18,349 nt of DNA from Neisseria lactamica (lineage in GTDB: Bacteria; Pseudomonadota; Gammaproteobacteria; Burkholderiales; Neisseriaceae), in the NCBI GenBank assembly GCA_001067655.1, contig JUNU01000199.1:1-18349 (forward strand), given 5' to 3'. Shown in pieces: positions 1 through 6,579 of this stretch. The position numbers and the translations under genes are program-made. The notes under the pieces were generated by a model. That model was not told where the DNA came from and did not search any database. It saw only the letters and a program-made list of their open reading frames with translations. Numbering within the stretch: position 1 is the stretch's first letter; every line of letters begins with the position of its first letter.

Positions 1-96
1 AATCTGTTCAAACCACTGATACACTAGTGTTGCACTTGAAATCCGAATCCAAACATGCTTGATTTTTAGGAACGCTAAACAAGGCTATCGGCAGTT

Positions 97-108
97 TTCA
101 GACGACCT
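97..108 (-). repeat. DNA uptake sequence (AGGTCGTCTGAA dialect), single
   Basis: A perfect copy of the 12-mer, read on the minus strand, lies 16 bases beyond the argA stop codon. It has no inverted partner nearby, so it is an uptake signal rather than a hairpin terminator. Apart from it I see nothing in positions 1-124. Confidence 0.85.
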
Positions 109-124
109 TGGGTTTCAAAACCGC

Positions 125-1432
125 TTAAGCCAACTCTCGGACGAACACTTGCGAATTGCGGCCGTTGGCGAGGTAGTCGCGGCGGCGTTCTTCGGGTAAT
201 GCGTCGGGAGAGGTCGTCTGAAAACCGCGTTCGGCAAACCATTCGCCTGTATGGGTGGAGAGGGCGAACAGGCGGCGGATGCCCATGGCGCGGGCTTTTT
301 GGAAGAGGTGGTCGAGCAGCATTTCGCCGTAGCCGCCGTCGCGGGCTTCGGGGGAGACGACGAGGCAGGCGAGTTCGCCGATTTCGGGATCGTCGAAAGT
401 TTTGAGGGCGACGCAACCGTAGATGTTGCGGTCGTGTTCGAGGACGGAGAAACCGGAGATGTGGTTTTCGAGATATTCGCGGCTGCGGTGCAACAAGATG
501 CCTTGTTCTTCCAGCGGGCGTATCAGGGCGATGATGCGGGGGATGTCGCGGCTGTGGGCTTGGCGGATGGAGACGAAGGAATCGCGGGCGATGGCGGTGC
601 CGCAGCCTTCTCGGGTGAAGAGTTCGCGCAACAGTCCGCCGTCTTCGCGCCCGCTGAGGATTTGTACGCGGCTGACGCCGTTTTCGACGGCGTTGACGGC
701 GGCTTGGAGCAGGCGAACGGGAACGTTGTGTGCGGTTTCTATCAGGTGGCGGACTTCGCCTGAGGACAGGGTGGACATGAGGACGCCGTCGGCGTTGCAA
801 ATGCCAGCTTCTTCGGTCAGGTACACGAGTTTTTCGGCTTGAAGGGCGACGGCGACGGCTTCGGCGGCTTCGCTCATGCTGAGGTTGAAGGTTTTGCCGC
901 CGTAGGAGTGTCCGAGCGGACTGATAAGGACGATGGCACCGTCGTCGAGGCGGCGGTTGATGGAGTCGGTATCGGTTTTGCGGACGATGCCGGTGTAGCC
1001 CATGTCTATGCCGTCAATGACGCCGAGCGGACGGGCGGTGAGAAAATTGCCCGAAGCGGTGGGAATCGGTTTGTTGCGCAAGGGGGCGGATGCGCTGCTG
1101 CACAGGGCGGCTTCGATGTCGCTGCGTATCATGCCGACCGCCTGCTTGGCGTCGCGCAGGGTGGCGTCGTCAGTAATGCGGCGGTTGCGGTGGTATTGCG
1201 GAACGAATTGTCTGTCGGCGGCGAGGCGGTTGAGGAAATGGCGCGTGCCGTGTACCAACACGAGCCGCACGCCCAATCCGGCGAGCAGGTGGAAATCGGC
1301 GGCAAGCCGGTTCAGGGTGTCGCCTTCGAGCAGGCTGTCGGTGATGCCGATAACCAGTGTTTTGCCGCGCAGGTAGTGGATATAGGGCGCGGCTTCGCGA
1401 AAATCGGCGACAAAGCCTGGAGATGTGTTCAT
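125..1432 (-). CDS. argA: N-acetylglutamate synthase (amino-acid acetyltransferase)
   Basis: Catalyses acetyl-CoA + L-glutamate to N-acetylglutamate, the first step of arginine synthesis, in the cytoplasm. The 435-residue product has the classical two-domain ArgA layout: an amino-acid-kinase-like domain at about 1-280 (LVIGITDSLLEGD near 26-38, LVLVHGTR at 57-64, a K/DTDSI segment near 152-158) followed by a GNAT acetyltransferase domain at about 287-435. The latter has an acetyl-CoA loop with ARDGGYGEML at 363-372. Length is normal for the family. The ATG overlaps the stop of the upstream zinc-ribbon gene as ATGA, so translational coupling is likely. A DUS at 211-222 is embedded in the coding sequence and is read as FQTT near residues 404-407. 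Family assignment is firm; feedback inhibition by arginine is known for the family but not visible here. Confidence 0.96.
   Translation of the reverse strand: MNTSPGFVADFREAAPYIHYLRGKTLVIGITDSLLEGDTLNRLAADFHLLAGLGVRLVLVHGTRHFLNRLAADRQFVPQYHRNRRITDDATLRDAKQAVGMIRSDIEAALCSSASAPLRNKPIPTASGNFLTARPLGVIDGIDMGYTGIVRKTDTDSINRRLDDGAIVLISPLGHSYGGKTFNLSMSEAAEAVAVALQAEKLVYLTEEAGICNADGVLMSTLSSGEVRHLIETAHNVPVRLLQAAVNAVENGVSRVQILSGREDGGLLRELFTREGCGTAIARDSFVSIRQAHSRDIPRIIALIRPLEEQGILLHRSREYLENHISGFSVLEHDRNIYGCVALKTFDDPEIGELACLVVSPEARDGGYGEMLLDHLFQKARAMGIRRLFALSTHTGEWFAERGFQTTSPDALPEERRRDYLANGRNSQVFVRELA
211..222 (+). repeat. DUS inside argA
   Basis: A perfect AGGTCGTCTGAA lies within the argA coding region on the strand opposite to the gene. 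It encodes Phe-Gln-Thr-Thr in the GNAT domain. Confidence 0.85.
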
Positions 1433-1914
1433 AGCAAGACCAGATAGAAAAGCTGCATGATGAGGACGGTCAGCGCGACCAGTACCGCCAGCGTCCAGTT
1501 GAAGCCTTCTTCGGATTTGGCGGGTTTGGCAGCGGCTGCCGCCATCAGGGCTTGAAATTCTTCAGTCCGCCGTTTTTCTTCTTCTGCCCGTCGCTTTTCC
1601 TCTTCGGCACGCCGCGCCTCTTCTTCTTTGGCTTTTTTGGCGCGTTCGGCGCTGTCGAGCAGATTGGCAATTTCGTGGCGGGAGAGTTGTTTGCGGTTGC
1701 GGATGTTACCACCCATGTCGTGTACGAGGCGAACGTCGGTAACGGCGTTGGGCAGCGTGTCGGAGTTGGCGGGGGCGGAGGACGGTGCCAGGCTGTCTTT
1801 GGCTTTGAACAGACCTTCGCATTTATTGCAAACGACAAAGCCTTGTGCGACGTTGAGCTGGGTGTCTTTGACCCAAAGGGAAGTTTTGCAGTGTGGGCAG
1901 ATACATGCGGGCAT
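1429..1914 (-). CDS. Zinc-ribbon, coiled-coil, tail-anchored membrane protein of unknown function
   Basis: The 161-residue protein starts with a treble-clef/zinc-ribbon of the MJ0042 type: CPHC at about 6-9 and CNKC at about 29-32. A variable linker is followed by a highly charged Ala/Glu/Lys/Arg coiled coil at about 88-122, in which a short E-E-E-K-R-R unit is repeated. One hydrophobic segment at about 140-161 runs to the C-terminus. The expected topology is therefore a cytoplasmic zinc ribbon held at the inner membrane by its tail. It lies between pyrE and argA on the same strand and overlaps argA by four bases (ATGA), so the two are probably co-translated. The MJ0042 ribbon is common in proteobacterial proteins, often with DUF3426, but no DUF3426 domain is recognisable here. 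I cannot assign a function. Confidence 0.85.
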   Translation of the reverse strand: MPACICPHCKTSLWVKDTQLNVAQGFVVCNKCEGLFKAKDSLAPSSAPANSDTLPNAVTDVRLVHDMGGNIRNRKQLSRHEIANLLDSAERAKKAKEEEARRAEEEKRRAEEEKRRTEEFQALMAAAAAKPAKSEEGFNWTLAVLVALTVLIMQLFYLVLL

Positions 1915-1971
1915 AGGTGTTTTCCGTGTAAAGTGTGGAATGTGTTGTTTTAATGTGTGTTTGATTGGATG

Positions 1972-2015
1972 GGGTCGTCTGAAAAAGGGATTGACCGTTT
2001 TCAGACGACCTTTTT
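1972..2015. terminator. Inverted DUS pair between pyrE and the zinc-ribbon gene
   Basis: Arms GGTCGTCTGAAAA (1973-1985) and TTTTCAGACGACC (1998-2010) form a 13-bp stem with a 12-nt loop. The T-run (2011-2015) follows on the plus strand, so the canonical terminator polarity is opposite to the flanking minus-strand genes. It may still attenuate pyrE read-through. The left copy has G instead of A at the first DUS base. Confidence 0.7.
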
Positions 2016-2027
2016 ATTTGTCGTATT

Positions 2028-2669
2028 TTAGGCAACGCCGTAGCGTTCGCGGTAGGCTCTGACCGGCTCGAGGAAGCCGCCGAATTCCGCGTTGTTTTGC
2101 AGGAGCGTGAACAAGTCGTTCAGGTTAGCAATGGCGACGACGGGCAGGCCGTATTGTTTTTCGACTTCTTGAACCGCAGACAATTCACCCGTACCTTTTT
2201 CCATGCGGTCGAGTGCGATGGCAACGGCGGCAGGCGTTGCGCCTTCTGCCTCAATCAGTTTGACCGATTCGCGCACAGATGTTCCCGCAGAAATCACGTC
2301 GTCGATAATCAATACGCGACCTTTGAACGGCGCACCGACCAACACGCCGCCTTCGCCGTGGTCTTTCGCTTCTTTGCGGTTGTAGGCGAACGGCACGTTC
2401 ACGCCTTTTTCCGCCAGCATCATCGCCGTCGCCGCCGCCAAAATAATGCCTTTGTAAGCCGGGCCGAACAGCATGTCGAATTTCACGCCGCTCTCAATAA
2501 TCGCCTGCGCGTAAAACTTCGCCAGTTGCAGCGTCGATGCGCCGTCGTTAAACAGTCCGGCGTTGAAAAAATAAGGCGACTGACGGCCTGCCTTGGTCGT
2601 GAATTCACCGAATTTCAATACATTCTGCGCCAGCGCAAACTTGAGGAAATCTTGACGGAAATCGGACAT
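2028..2669 (-). CDS. pyrE: Orotate phosphoribosyltransferase
   Basis: Converts orotate + PRPP to orotidine 5'-monophosphate in de novo pyrimidine synthesis (cytoplasm, homodimer in the family). The 213-residue length is typical of the PyrE type found in E. coli. The PRPP-binding motif VLIIDDVISAGTS is at 119-131. The mobile catalytic loop, with NRKEAKDHGEGG, is at 97-108. The orotate-side motif FFNAGLFN is near 34-41. The start MSDFRQDFLKFAL is the family start, preceded by a weak purine-rich GAAAGAAG. Upstream on the minus strand a TATAAT (2709-2714) without a clear -35 is the best promoter candidate. It directly abuts the 34-bp repeat described separately. Assignment is secure. Confidence 0.97.
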   Translation of the reverse strand: MSDFRQDFLKFALAQNVLKFGEFTTKAGRQSPYFFNAGLFNDGASTLQLAKFYAQAIIESGVKFDMLFGPAYKGIILAAATAMMLAEKGVNVPFAYNRKEAKDHGEGGVLVGAPFKGRVLIIDDVISAGTSVRESVKLIEAEGATPAAVAIALDRMEKGTGELSAVQEVEKQYGLPVVAIANLNDLFTLLQNNAEFGGFLEPVRAYRERYGVA

Positions 2670-2708
2670 TTTGCTTCTTTCAAAAGATATTGATTTATAA
2701 AGGAAGAG

Positions 2709-2714
2709 ATTATA
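2709..2714 (-). promoter_or_regulatory. Candidate pyrE -10 box
   Basis: A TATAAT hexamer on the minus strand lies 40 bases before the pyrE start codon. No convincing -35 lies 16-18 bases upstream, so this is only a candidate. Confidence 0.4.
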
Positions 2715-2747
2715 AAGGATTCATGAGGAAAATGCAGGTCGTCTGAA
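2714..2747 (+). repeat. 34-bp direct repeat, left copy (ends in a DUS)
   Basis: The copy begins AAAGGATTCATGAGGAAAAT and ends in AGGTCGTCTGAA. It matches 4031-4064 at 32 of 34 positions; the only difference is the GC/CT dinucleotide before the DUS. The two copies bracket the lipoprotein gene. Confidence 0.85.
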
Positions 2748-2972
2748 AAAGTGGGTTGGTTTGATGCGTTTCCTGCTAATGAATTGTTAGTTTGGTTATA
2801 GTTTAGTTATATTTTGTTTGTAAATTTACTTGAATTAACTATTGCATATGGGTTGGCTTATCTTTTTAGTATAAAATGTCTAAGTCATTGATTCAGGTGC
2901 ATCGTAAGCACAATCAAGACTTGTTCCTGAATACAGAAACTTCGAGACCCGATTTCAAAAGGATGATACGAC

Positions 2973-3830
2973 ATGAAAAAAGTACTTGCATTGATTTGTA
3001 CAGCAACTTTGGCTGCCTGCGGAGGCGGGGGTGGCGGTGGAAATTCCACTCCATCTTCACAATCTACGCCTAACGCAGGTCCAAGCAATCCAACAGCGTC
3101 GCAGAAGCCTGCAACTCCCCCATCAACGACAACTCCTGCAAAACCTGAGACGGGCAAAACACCTTCCACTCCTAAAACTTCTACACCCCCTAAAACGCCA
3201 ACTGCTCCTAAAACTCCTACTACTCCGACGGTTCCTACCGCCGCACAGCAAACAGTTGGCGGTAATAGCATTGCCATCGATAATAGCAACATCAAACACA
3301 TCCGCGTTGACGGTGTGGATTTCGACTTGACCCAAAGCGGCGGTATTTCTTTGAATAATTGGAAAGGCAAAGTTCCTGGTTTCATTTCAGGAATTGCATC
3401 CGGCGAGCCGAAATCCGTACAGAAATTCTTGGTCAATACTGCTTCAGCAAATGCTGCTGCCGGCGTGTTGGAAGTTAACGGCAAAAAACAAGCTTTCTTC
3501 AGCGGACACTTTACGCCCGCAGCCGAGCTGCCTAAAGGGCAAGTTCATTACAACACCAGCGTTGCCTCTATGCATAGCGGCGCAAATTACGATATTACCC
3601 GCACAGAGTTGACTGCCAATTTTGACAGTAAAAAATTAACAGGCACTATCTCTCGTGATGCTAAATTTGGCGACAACATTGCTGTTAATGCCCAAATTAG
3701 CGGCAACAAGTTTGAACAATCCGGTGCGACCCAAGTCAAAGGCGGTTTCTTTGGCAAAAATGCAGCGGAAGTTGCAGGCGGATTCTCTAGCGGCAATACG
3801 GTAGGCGCATTCGTCGGCTCGAAGAAATAA
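2973..3830 (+). CDS. Surface lipoprotein with TbpB-like C-terminal domain (Slam-dependent type)
   Basis: A 285-residue lipoprotein. The signal peptide MKKVLALICTATLAAC carries a lipobox (L-A-A-C, acylated Cys16) followed by seven glycines, the poly-Gly tether typical of neisserial surface lipoproteins such as TbpB, NHBA and fHbp. Residues about 24-92 are a Pro/Thr/Lys linker with a loosely repeated P-K-T-P-T unit. The rest (about 95-285) is a beta-rich domain ending in GGFFGKNAAEVAGGFSS...VGAFVGSKK, the signature ending of the TbpB-like / NHBA eight-stranded barrel. Predicted location is the outer-membrane surface, exported by a Slam translocon; no slam gene is in the window. Ligand is unknown. 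AAAAGGA (2957-2963) is the ribosome-binding site. The gene is flanked by 34-bp direct repeats, suggesting a cassette. Family call is good, specific function unknown. Confidence 0.88.
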   Translation: MKKVLALICTATLAACGGGGGGGNSTPSSQSTPNAGPSNPTASQKPATPPSTTTPAKPETGKTPSTPKTSTPPKTPTAPKTPTTPTVPTAAQQTVGGNSIAIDNSNIKHIRVDGVDFDLTQSGGISLNNWKGKVPGFISGIASGEPKSVQKFLVNTASANAAAGVLEVNGKKQAFFSGHFTPAAELPKGQVHYNTSVASMHSGANYDITRTELTANFDSKKLTGTISRDAKFGDNIAVNAQISGNKFEQSGATQVKGGFFGKNAAEVAGGFSSGNTVGAFVGSKK

Positions 3831-3855
3831 TCTTCCGGTAAACGGTATTGCAAAT

Positions 3856-3899
3856 AAAGGTCGTCTGAAAACAGGTTTTCTGGTTTCAGACGACCTTTT
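3856..3899 (+). terminator. DUS hairpin terminator of the lipoprotein gene
   Basis: AAAGGTCGTCTGAAA (3856-3870) pairs with TTTCAGACGACCTTT (3884-3898). Extra CAG/CTG pairing extends the stem inwards. A T-run follows, 25 bases after the stop codon. Confidence 0.85.
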
Positions 3900-4030
3900 G
3901 CTTTTGTACGCTTTTTAATTTTTTGTATTTGGCTATTATCTGTGTCAAATGGTGACGGCGATATATGGCGGGTTGATACAGAAACTCTCAGCTTCTATCA
4001 GATAGATTGATCGAGAAGAGAAGAGGTAGA

Positions 4031-4064
4031 AAAGGATTCATGAGGAAAATCTAGGTCGTCTGAA
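4031..4064 (+). repeat. 34-bp direct repeat, right copy (ends in a DUS)
   Basis: Second copy of the repeat at 2714-2747, in the same orientation, 1317 bp away. Both copies are preceded by a purine-rich GAAGAGA-like stretch, so the similarity may extend slightly further left. Confidence 0.85.
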
Positions 4065-4117
4065 GGGGAGATTGTGGCAAAGTGAAAAGAAGCCAAATCT
4101 TGATTTTCAGACGACCT
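4053..4117. repeat. Widely spaced inverted DUS pair
   Basis: AGGTCGTCTGAA at 4053-4064 and its reverse complement at 4106-4117 are 41 bases apart. This could form a large-loop hairpin, but it is weaker than the other terminators in the window. Confidence 0.7.
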
Positions 4118-4144
4118 TTGTGTCAGTGTTAATCCGATAAAATA

Positions 4145-4168
4145 AAACCCCGCAGGGAAGCGGGGTTT
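4145..4168 (-). terminator. Intrinsic terminator of rmpM
   Basis: AAACCCCGC (4145-4153) pairs with GCGGGGTTT (4160-4168) around a 6-nt loop. On the minus strand the stem runs into TTTTATTTTAT just after the rmpM stop. It is a GC-rich, non-DUS terminator. Confidence 0.9.
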
Positions 4169-4182
4169 CTGGGATGTTTCGA

Positions 4183-4944
4183 TTAAGGCTTAGCGTAGCC
4201 GTGTACGCCGTTGTATGGAGAAGGAATCCAGCCTTCATCCACTGCAGGACGTTCGCCTTGACCTTCAATTGTTTGACCTGGGGCAACTTGTTTGGTAACA
4301 GTGCTGCGGATTTTCACGTCAACGCGACGGTCAGGCTCGATACATGCGATCAGAGCAGAACGTTTTTTGGCTTTAGATACTTTTTTGCCCAGTCTTGAAA
4401 CTTCGGCTTCACAAGTAGCAGTCATTTGAGCTTGAGATTCGCCCAGGCCGACTGCGGAGATCTTGTTGGAAGGAACACCGCGGTTAACCAGGTAGTTGGC
4501 AACTACGTTAGCACGACGCTCAGACAGGTTTTGGTTGTACTCTTCAGAACCCATGAAGTCGGTGTGACCTTCAACACGCACGGTTTGTACGTTTTCGTTG
4601 CTCAGGCGTTGAGCCAGGCTGTTCAGGTTTTCTTGAGCTTCAGGACGCAGGGTGTCTTTGTCGAAGCCGAACAGAGTTTTCGCAGACAGGGAAACAGTTT
4701 CGTCAACGTATTCGGGAGCTTGTTGAACTGCGGCTACTGCTTCGCGATCACCACATTCGACACGACCTTGGGTCTCTTTGTCAAAATAGCTGGTTTTCCA
4801 GCATTCGCCATAGTTGTTGCGGACAACTTCTTGAGATTGGCTGCTTACGACGTAGCCGTGTTTGGTGTGCGCTTCACTTGCCATTGCAGTGCCTGAAGCA
4901 ACCAATGCAACGAACAATGCGCTTAATTTCAGCTGTTTGGTCAT
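4183..4944 (-). CDS. rmpM: RmpM (class 4 / protein III) OmpA-family peptidoglycan-binding protein
   Basis: A 253-residue outer-membrane-associated protein. In Neisseria, RmpM binds peptidoglycan through its C-terminal OmpA-like domain and stabilises porin and TonB-receptor complexes. Signal peptide at 1-22 (cleavage AMA|S). The mature N-terminus has the RmpM motif VVRNNYGECWKTSYFDK and QGRVECGD. OmpA_C domain at about 80-215, with SLSAKTLFGFDKDTL, VEGHTDFMGS and LSERRANVVANYL (Asp and Arg of the peptidoglycan pocket). A conserved Cys pair flanks the K-rich SKAKKRSALIAC segment. Compared with the meningococcal protein as I recall it, the Pro/Glu-rich linker is almost absent and the C-terminal tail is longer. 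The ribosome-binding site is GAGGGA, 5 bases before ATG. It has its own strong promoter and terminator. Confidence 0.96.
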   Translation of the reverse strand: MTKQLKLSALFVALVASGTAMASEAHTKHGYVVSSQSQEVVRNNYGECWKTSYFDKETQGRVECGDREAVAAVQQAPEYVDETVSLSAKTLFGFDKDTLRPEAQENLNSLAQRLSNENVQTVRVEGHTDFMGSEEYNQNLSERRANVVANYLVNRGVPSNKISAVGLGESQAQMTATCEAEVSRLGKKVSKAKKRSALIACIEPDRRVDVKIRSTVTKQVAPGQTIEGQGERPAVDEGWIPSPYNGVHGYAKP

Positions 4945-5385
4945 TTTATTCCCTCATCAAAATTGTTATGCGGCGGATACAGGAAGCAGCCGCAGCAAAT
5001 TACCAATATACAGGCCGCAGCATAAAACAGCGGCAAATCGGATATATCAGTTTGCACTATAAAGAAGCATGGCACAGACTGTCAATACTCGATGCCTTGA
5101 TAAAAACATGAAACTGCTTGCCTCCTAATGGTGAATCATGCCTAAAAATCAAGCTTGTGTCATTTATTTATCAGGAAATTCGGGTCTGTTTCTATTTGCA
5201 GTTGCGGAAATGCAACAAGAGTTTGCGTGCTGTAAAGACGGTTTTCATAGTTTATATGTATAGTTTTATTGAAAACAAAAACTTCCTTGTGCGTTTTTGG
5301 GATGTCCGACAAATCCGGCAAAATATGTTAAATTATGTGCCGCTTGTCGTATAAAACATACAAACACAATACAACCGGACTACCT
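4945..5385. other. Intergenic region rmpM / cysB (divergent)
   Basis: This 441-bp AT-rich spacer holds the rmpM leader and promoter (4945-5085). The remaining 300 bp before cysB contains no ORF I would defend and no DUS. Several AT-rich -10-like strings (such as TATGTT near 5325) precede cysB, but none has a clear -35. Confidence 0.6.
5056..5085 (-). promoter_or_regulatory. rmpM sigma-70 promoter
   Basis: On the minus strand, TTGACA (5080-5085), an 18-bp spacer and TATAGT (5056-5061) make a near-consensus promoter. The predicted start near 5049 gives a leader of about 105 nt. This fits a very abundant outer-membrane protein. Two 8-bp direct repeats GCCGCAGC (4989-4996, 5014-5021) lie in the leader. 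Confidence 0.85.
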
Positions 5386-6336
5386 ATGAAATTACAGCAA
5401 TTGCGGTATGCGTTGGAGGTGTACCGCCATAATTTGAATGTATCTGAGGCTGCGGATGCGCTATTTACTTCGCAACCGGGTATTTCCAAGCAAATCCGCC
5501 TTTTGGAAGAAGAACTGGGGGTGCAGATCTTTATACGCAGCGGCAAGCGTGTGGTGTCTGTTTCCCAGCCGGGTAAGGCGGTGTTGGAAATTTCGGAACG
5601 CATTTTGCGCGATGTCCAAAATATTAAGAATATCGGCAGCGAGTTTACCGATCACGACAGCGGTGCTCTGACGATTGCGACGACGCATACGCAGGCACGC
5701 TATGCGCTGCCTTTGATTGTGGCGGATTTTGTGAAGCGTTATCCGAGGGTCAATCTGACGATCAAGCAGGGGAGTCCTGCTGCTATTGCGCAAATGGTCA
5801 GCAATGGCGAGGCGGATATTGCGATTGTGACGGAGCGGATTGACGATCATCCCGAACTGAGCAAGTTGACGTGTGATGAATGGAACCATGCGGTCATCGT
5901 GCCGAAAGAGCATCCTTTGTTGGAATGTATGAATCCTTTAAGTATTGAGGATTTGGCTTCGTTTCCTTTGATTACTTACGAATTTGCATTTAATCAGGGC
6001 AGCAGTATTGCGCGTGCTTTTAATAAGGCGCATTTGGATAATCCGGATGTGGTGTTGTCGGCAGCGGATACGGATGTCTTGAAGACTTATGTCCGACTGG
6101 GGCTTGGGGTCGGGTTGATGGCGAAGATGGCATTTGATCCGGAGAAGGATGCGGATTTGGAATTGGTCGATGCGGCGCATCTGTTTGAACCTTCGCCCAT
6201 TTGGATTGCAGTACGCTCGGATACTTATCTTCGCGGTTATACCTACGATTTTATCGAAATGTTCTCGCCGAAGCTGACGCGGGATGTGGTGGACCGTATT
6301 CTTTATACGCCGGTGGTCGAAGATTTCTCTATTTGA
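5386..6336 (+). CDS. cysB: LysR-type transcriptional regulator CysB
   Basis: A 316-residue DNA-binding regulator. In the family it is a tetramer that activates sulfate assimilation and cysteine biosynthesis genes, with N-acetylserine as inducer. The ATG at 5386 gives MKLQQLRYALEVYRHNLNVS, the standard CysB start; an in-frame ATG 51 bases upstream (5335) would add a non-conserved extension and was rejected. Winged helix-turn-helix at about 1-60 (SEAADALFTSQPGISKQIRLL). The effector domain begins near 90, with TTHTQARY at 99-106, where Thr100, Thr102 and Gln103 coincide with the CysB ligand residues. Length is close to E. coli CysB. The ribosome-binding site is weak. A DUS hairpin terminator follows. 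Known targets (cys genes) are not in this window. Confidence 0.95.
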   Translation: MKLQQLRYALEVYRHNLNVSEAADALFTSQPGISKQIRLLEEELGVQIFIRSGKRVVSVSQPGKAVLEISERILRDVQNIKNIGSEFTDHDSGALTIATTHTQARYALPLIVADFVKRYPRVNLTIKQGSPAAIAQMVSNGEADIAIVTERIDDHPELSKLTCDEWNHAVIVPKEHPLLECMNPLSIEDLASFPLITYEFAFNQGSSIARAFNKAHLDNPDVVLSAADTDVLKTYVRLGLGVGLMAKMAFDPEKDADLELVDAAHLFEPSPIWIAVRSDTYLRGYTYDFIEMFSPKLTRDVVDRILYTPVVEDFSI

Positions 6337-6352
6337 TTTTGGATATGGTAAG

Positions 6353-6394
6353 AGGTCGTCTGAAAAGCAGAAATGTTTTCAGACGACCTTTTTT
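6353..6394 (+). terminator. DUS hairpin terminator of cysB
   Basis: AGGTCGTCTGAAAA (6353-6366) pairs with TTTTCAGACGACCT (6376-6389) around a 9-nt loop. A long T-run follows, 17 bases after the cysB stop. Confidence 0.88.
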
Positions 6395-6460
6395 AGTGCG
6401 GTTGATATTGGCCGGGGGCTTTGAAATTCAATGTGTTAAGCACAGACAAAAACGCTGGAC

Positions 6461-6545
6461 AAAAAAACGCCTCCTGCCGGGAGCTGGCGGAGGCTATCCA
6501 AGGAGTTTTAAAAAAGTAACCCTAAAGAACTATGAAACTAGTCAT
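6461..6545 (-). ncRNA. Predicted small RNA A (sibling of the one at 10710-10802)
   Basis: Predicted transcript of about 85 nt on the minus strand, starting near 6545 and ending in the T-run at 6461-6467. The 5' part can form ACTA/TAGT (6528-6543) and is followed by a U-rich, ACUCCUU-containing single strand. CCUUGGAUA (plus-strand 6495-6503) comes next. The intrinsic terminator has stem GCCTCC/GGAGGC plus inner GCC/GGC (6469-6494), loop AGCUCCC and seven U. The same order of elements occurs in sRNA B. No start codon with a ribosome-binding site lies inside, so an RNA role is preferred. An alternative is that it is just the terminator of the ABC gene with a conserved leader. Confidence 0.6.
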
Positions 6546-6550
6546 AAAGA

Positions 6551-6579
6551 ACTATATTACTAATCTGAACGGTTTGCAA
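6551..6579 (-). promoter_or_regulatory. Predicted promoter of small RNA A
   Basis: Minus strand TTGCAA (6574-6579), 17-bp spacer, TATAGT (6551-6556). The -35 lies inside the last codons of the ABC transporter gene. Confidence 0.6.

Larger units (their letters stand above)
2670..2972. other. Intergenic region pyrE / lipoprotein gene (divergent)
   Basis: This 303-bp AT-rich spacer separates divergent genes. It holds the pyrE -10 candidate, the left copy of the 34-bp repeat with its DUS (2736-2747), and a tandem 11-mer AGTTTGGTTAT/AGTTTAGTTAT at 2789-2810. A possible -10 box TATAAA lies at 2870-2875 for the lipoprotein gene. I found no convincing small gene in it. Confidence 0.6.
3831..4182. 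other. Intergenic region lipoprotein gene / rmpM (convergent)
   Basis: This 352-bp spacer separates convergent genes. It holds the lipoprotein terminator (3856-3899), the right 34-bp repeat (4031-4064), a second widely spaced inverted DUS pair (4053-4064 and 4106-4117) and the rmpM terminator (4145-4168). Nothing coding is seen. Confidence 0.7.

Noticed and set aside
251..1447. Two long plus-strand frames opposite argA
   Set aside because: argA has both expected domains in the minus frame; the opposite frames are compositional artefacts.
2876..3073. 65-codon frame upstream of and overlapping the lipoprotein start
   Set aside because: It overlaps the signal-peptide region of the lipoprotein in another frame and lacks a ribosome-binding site.
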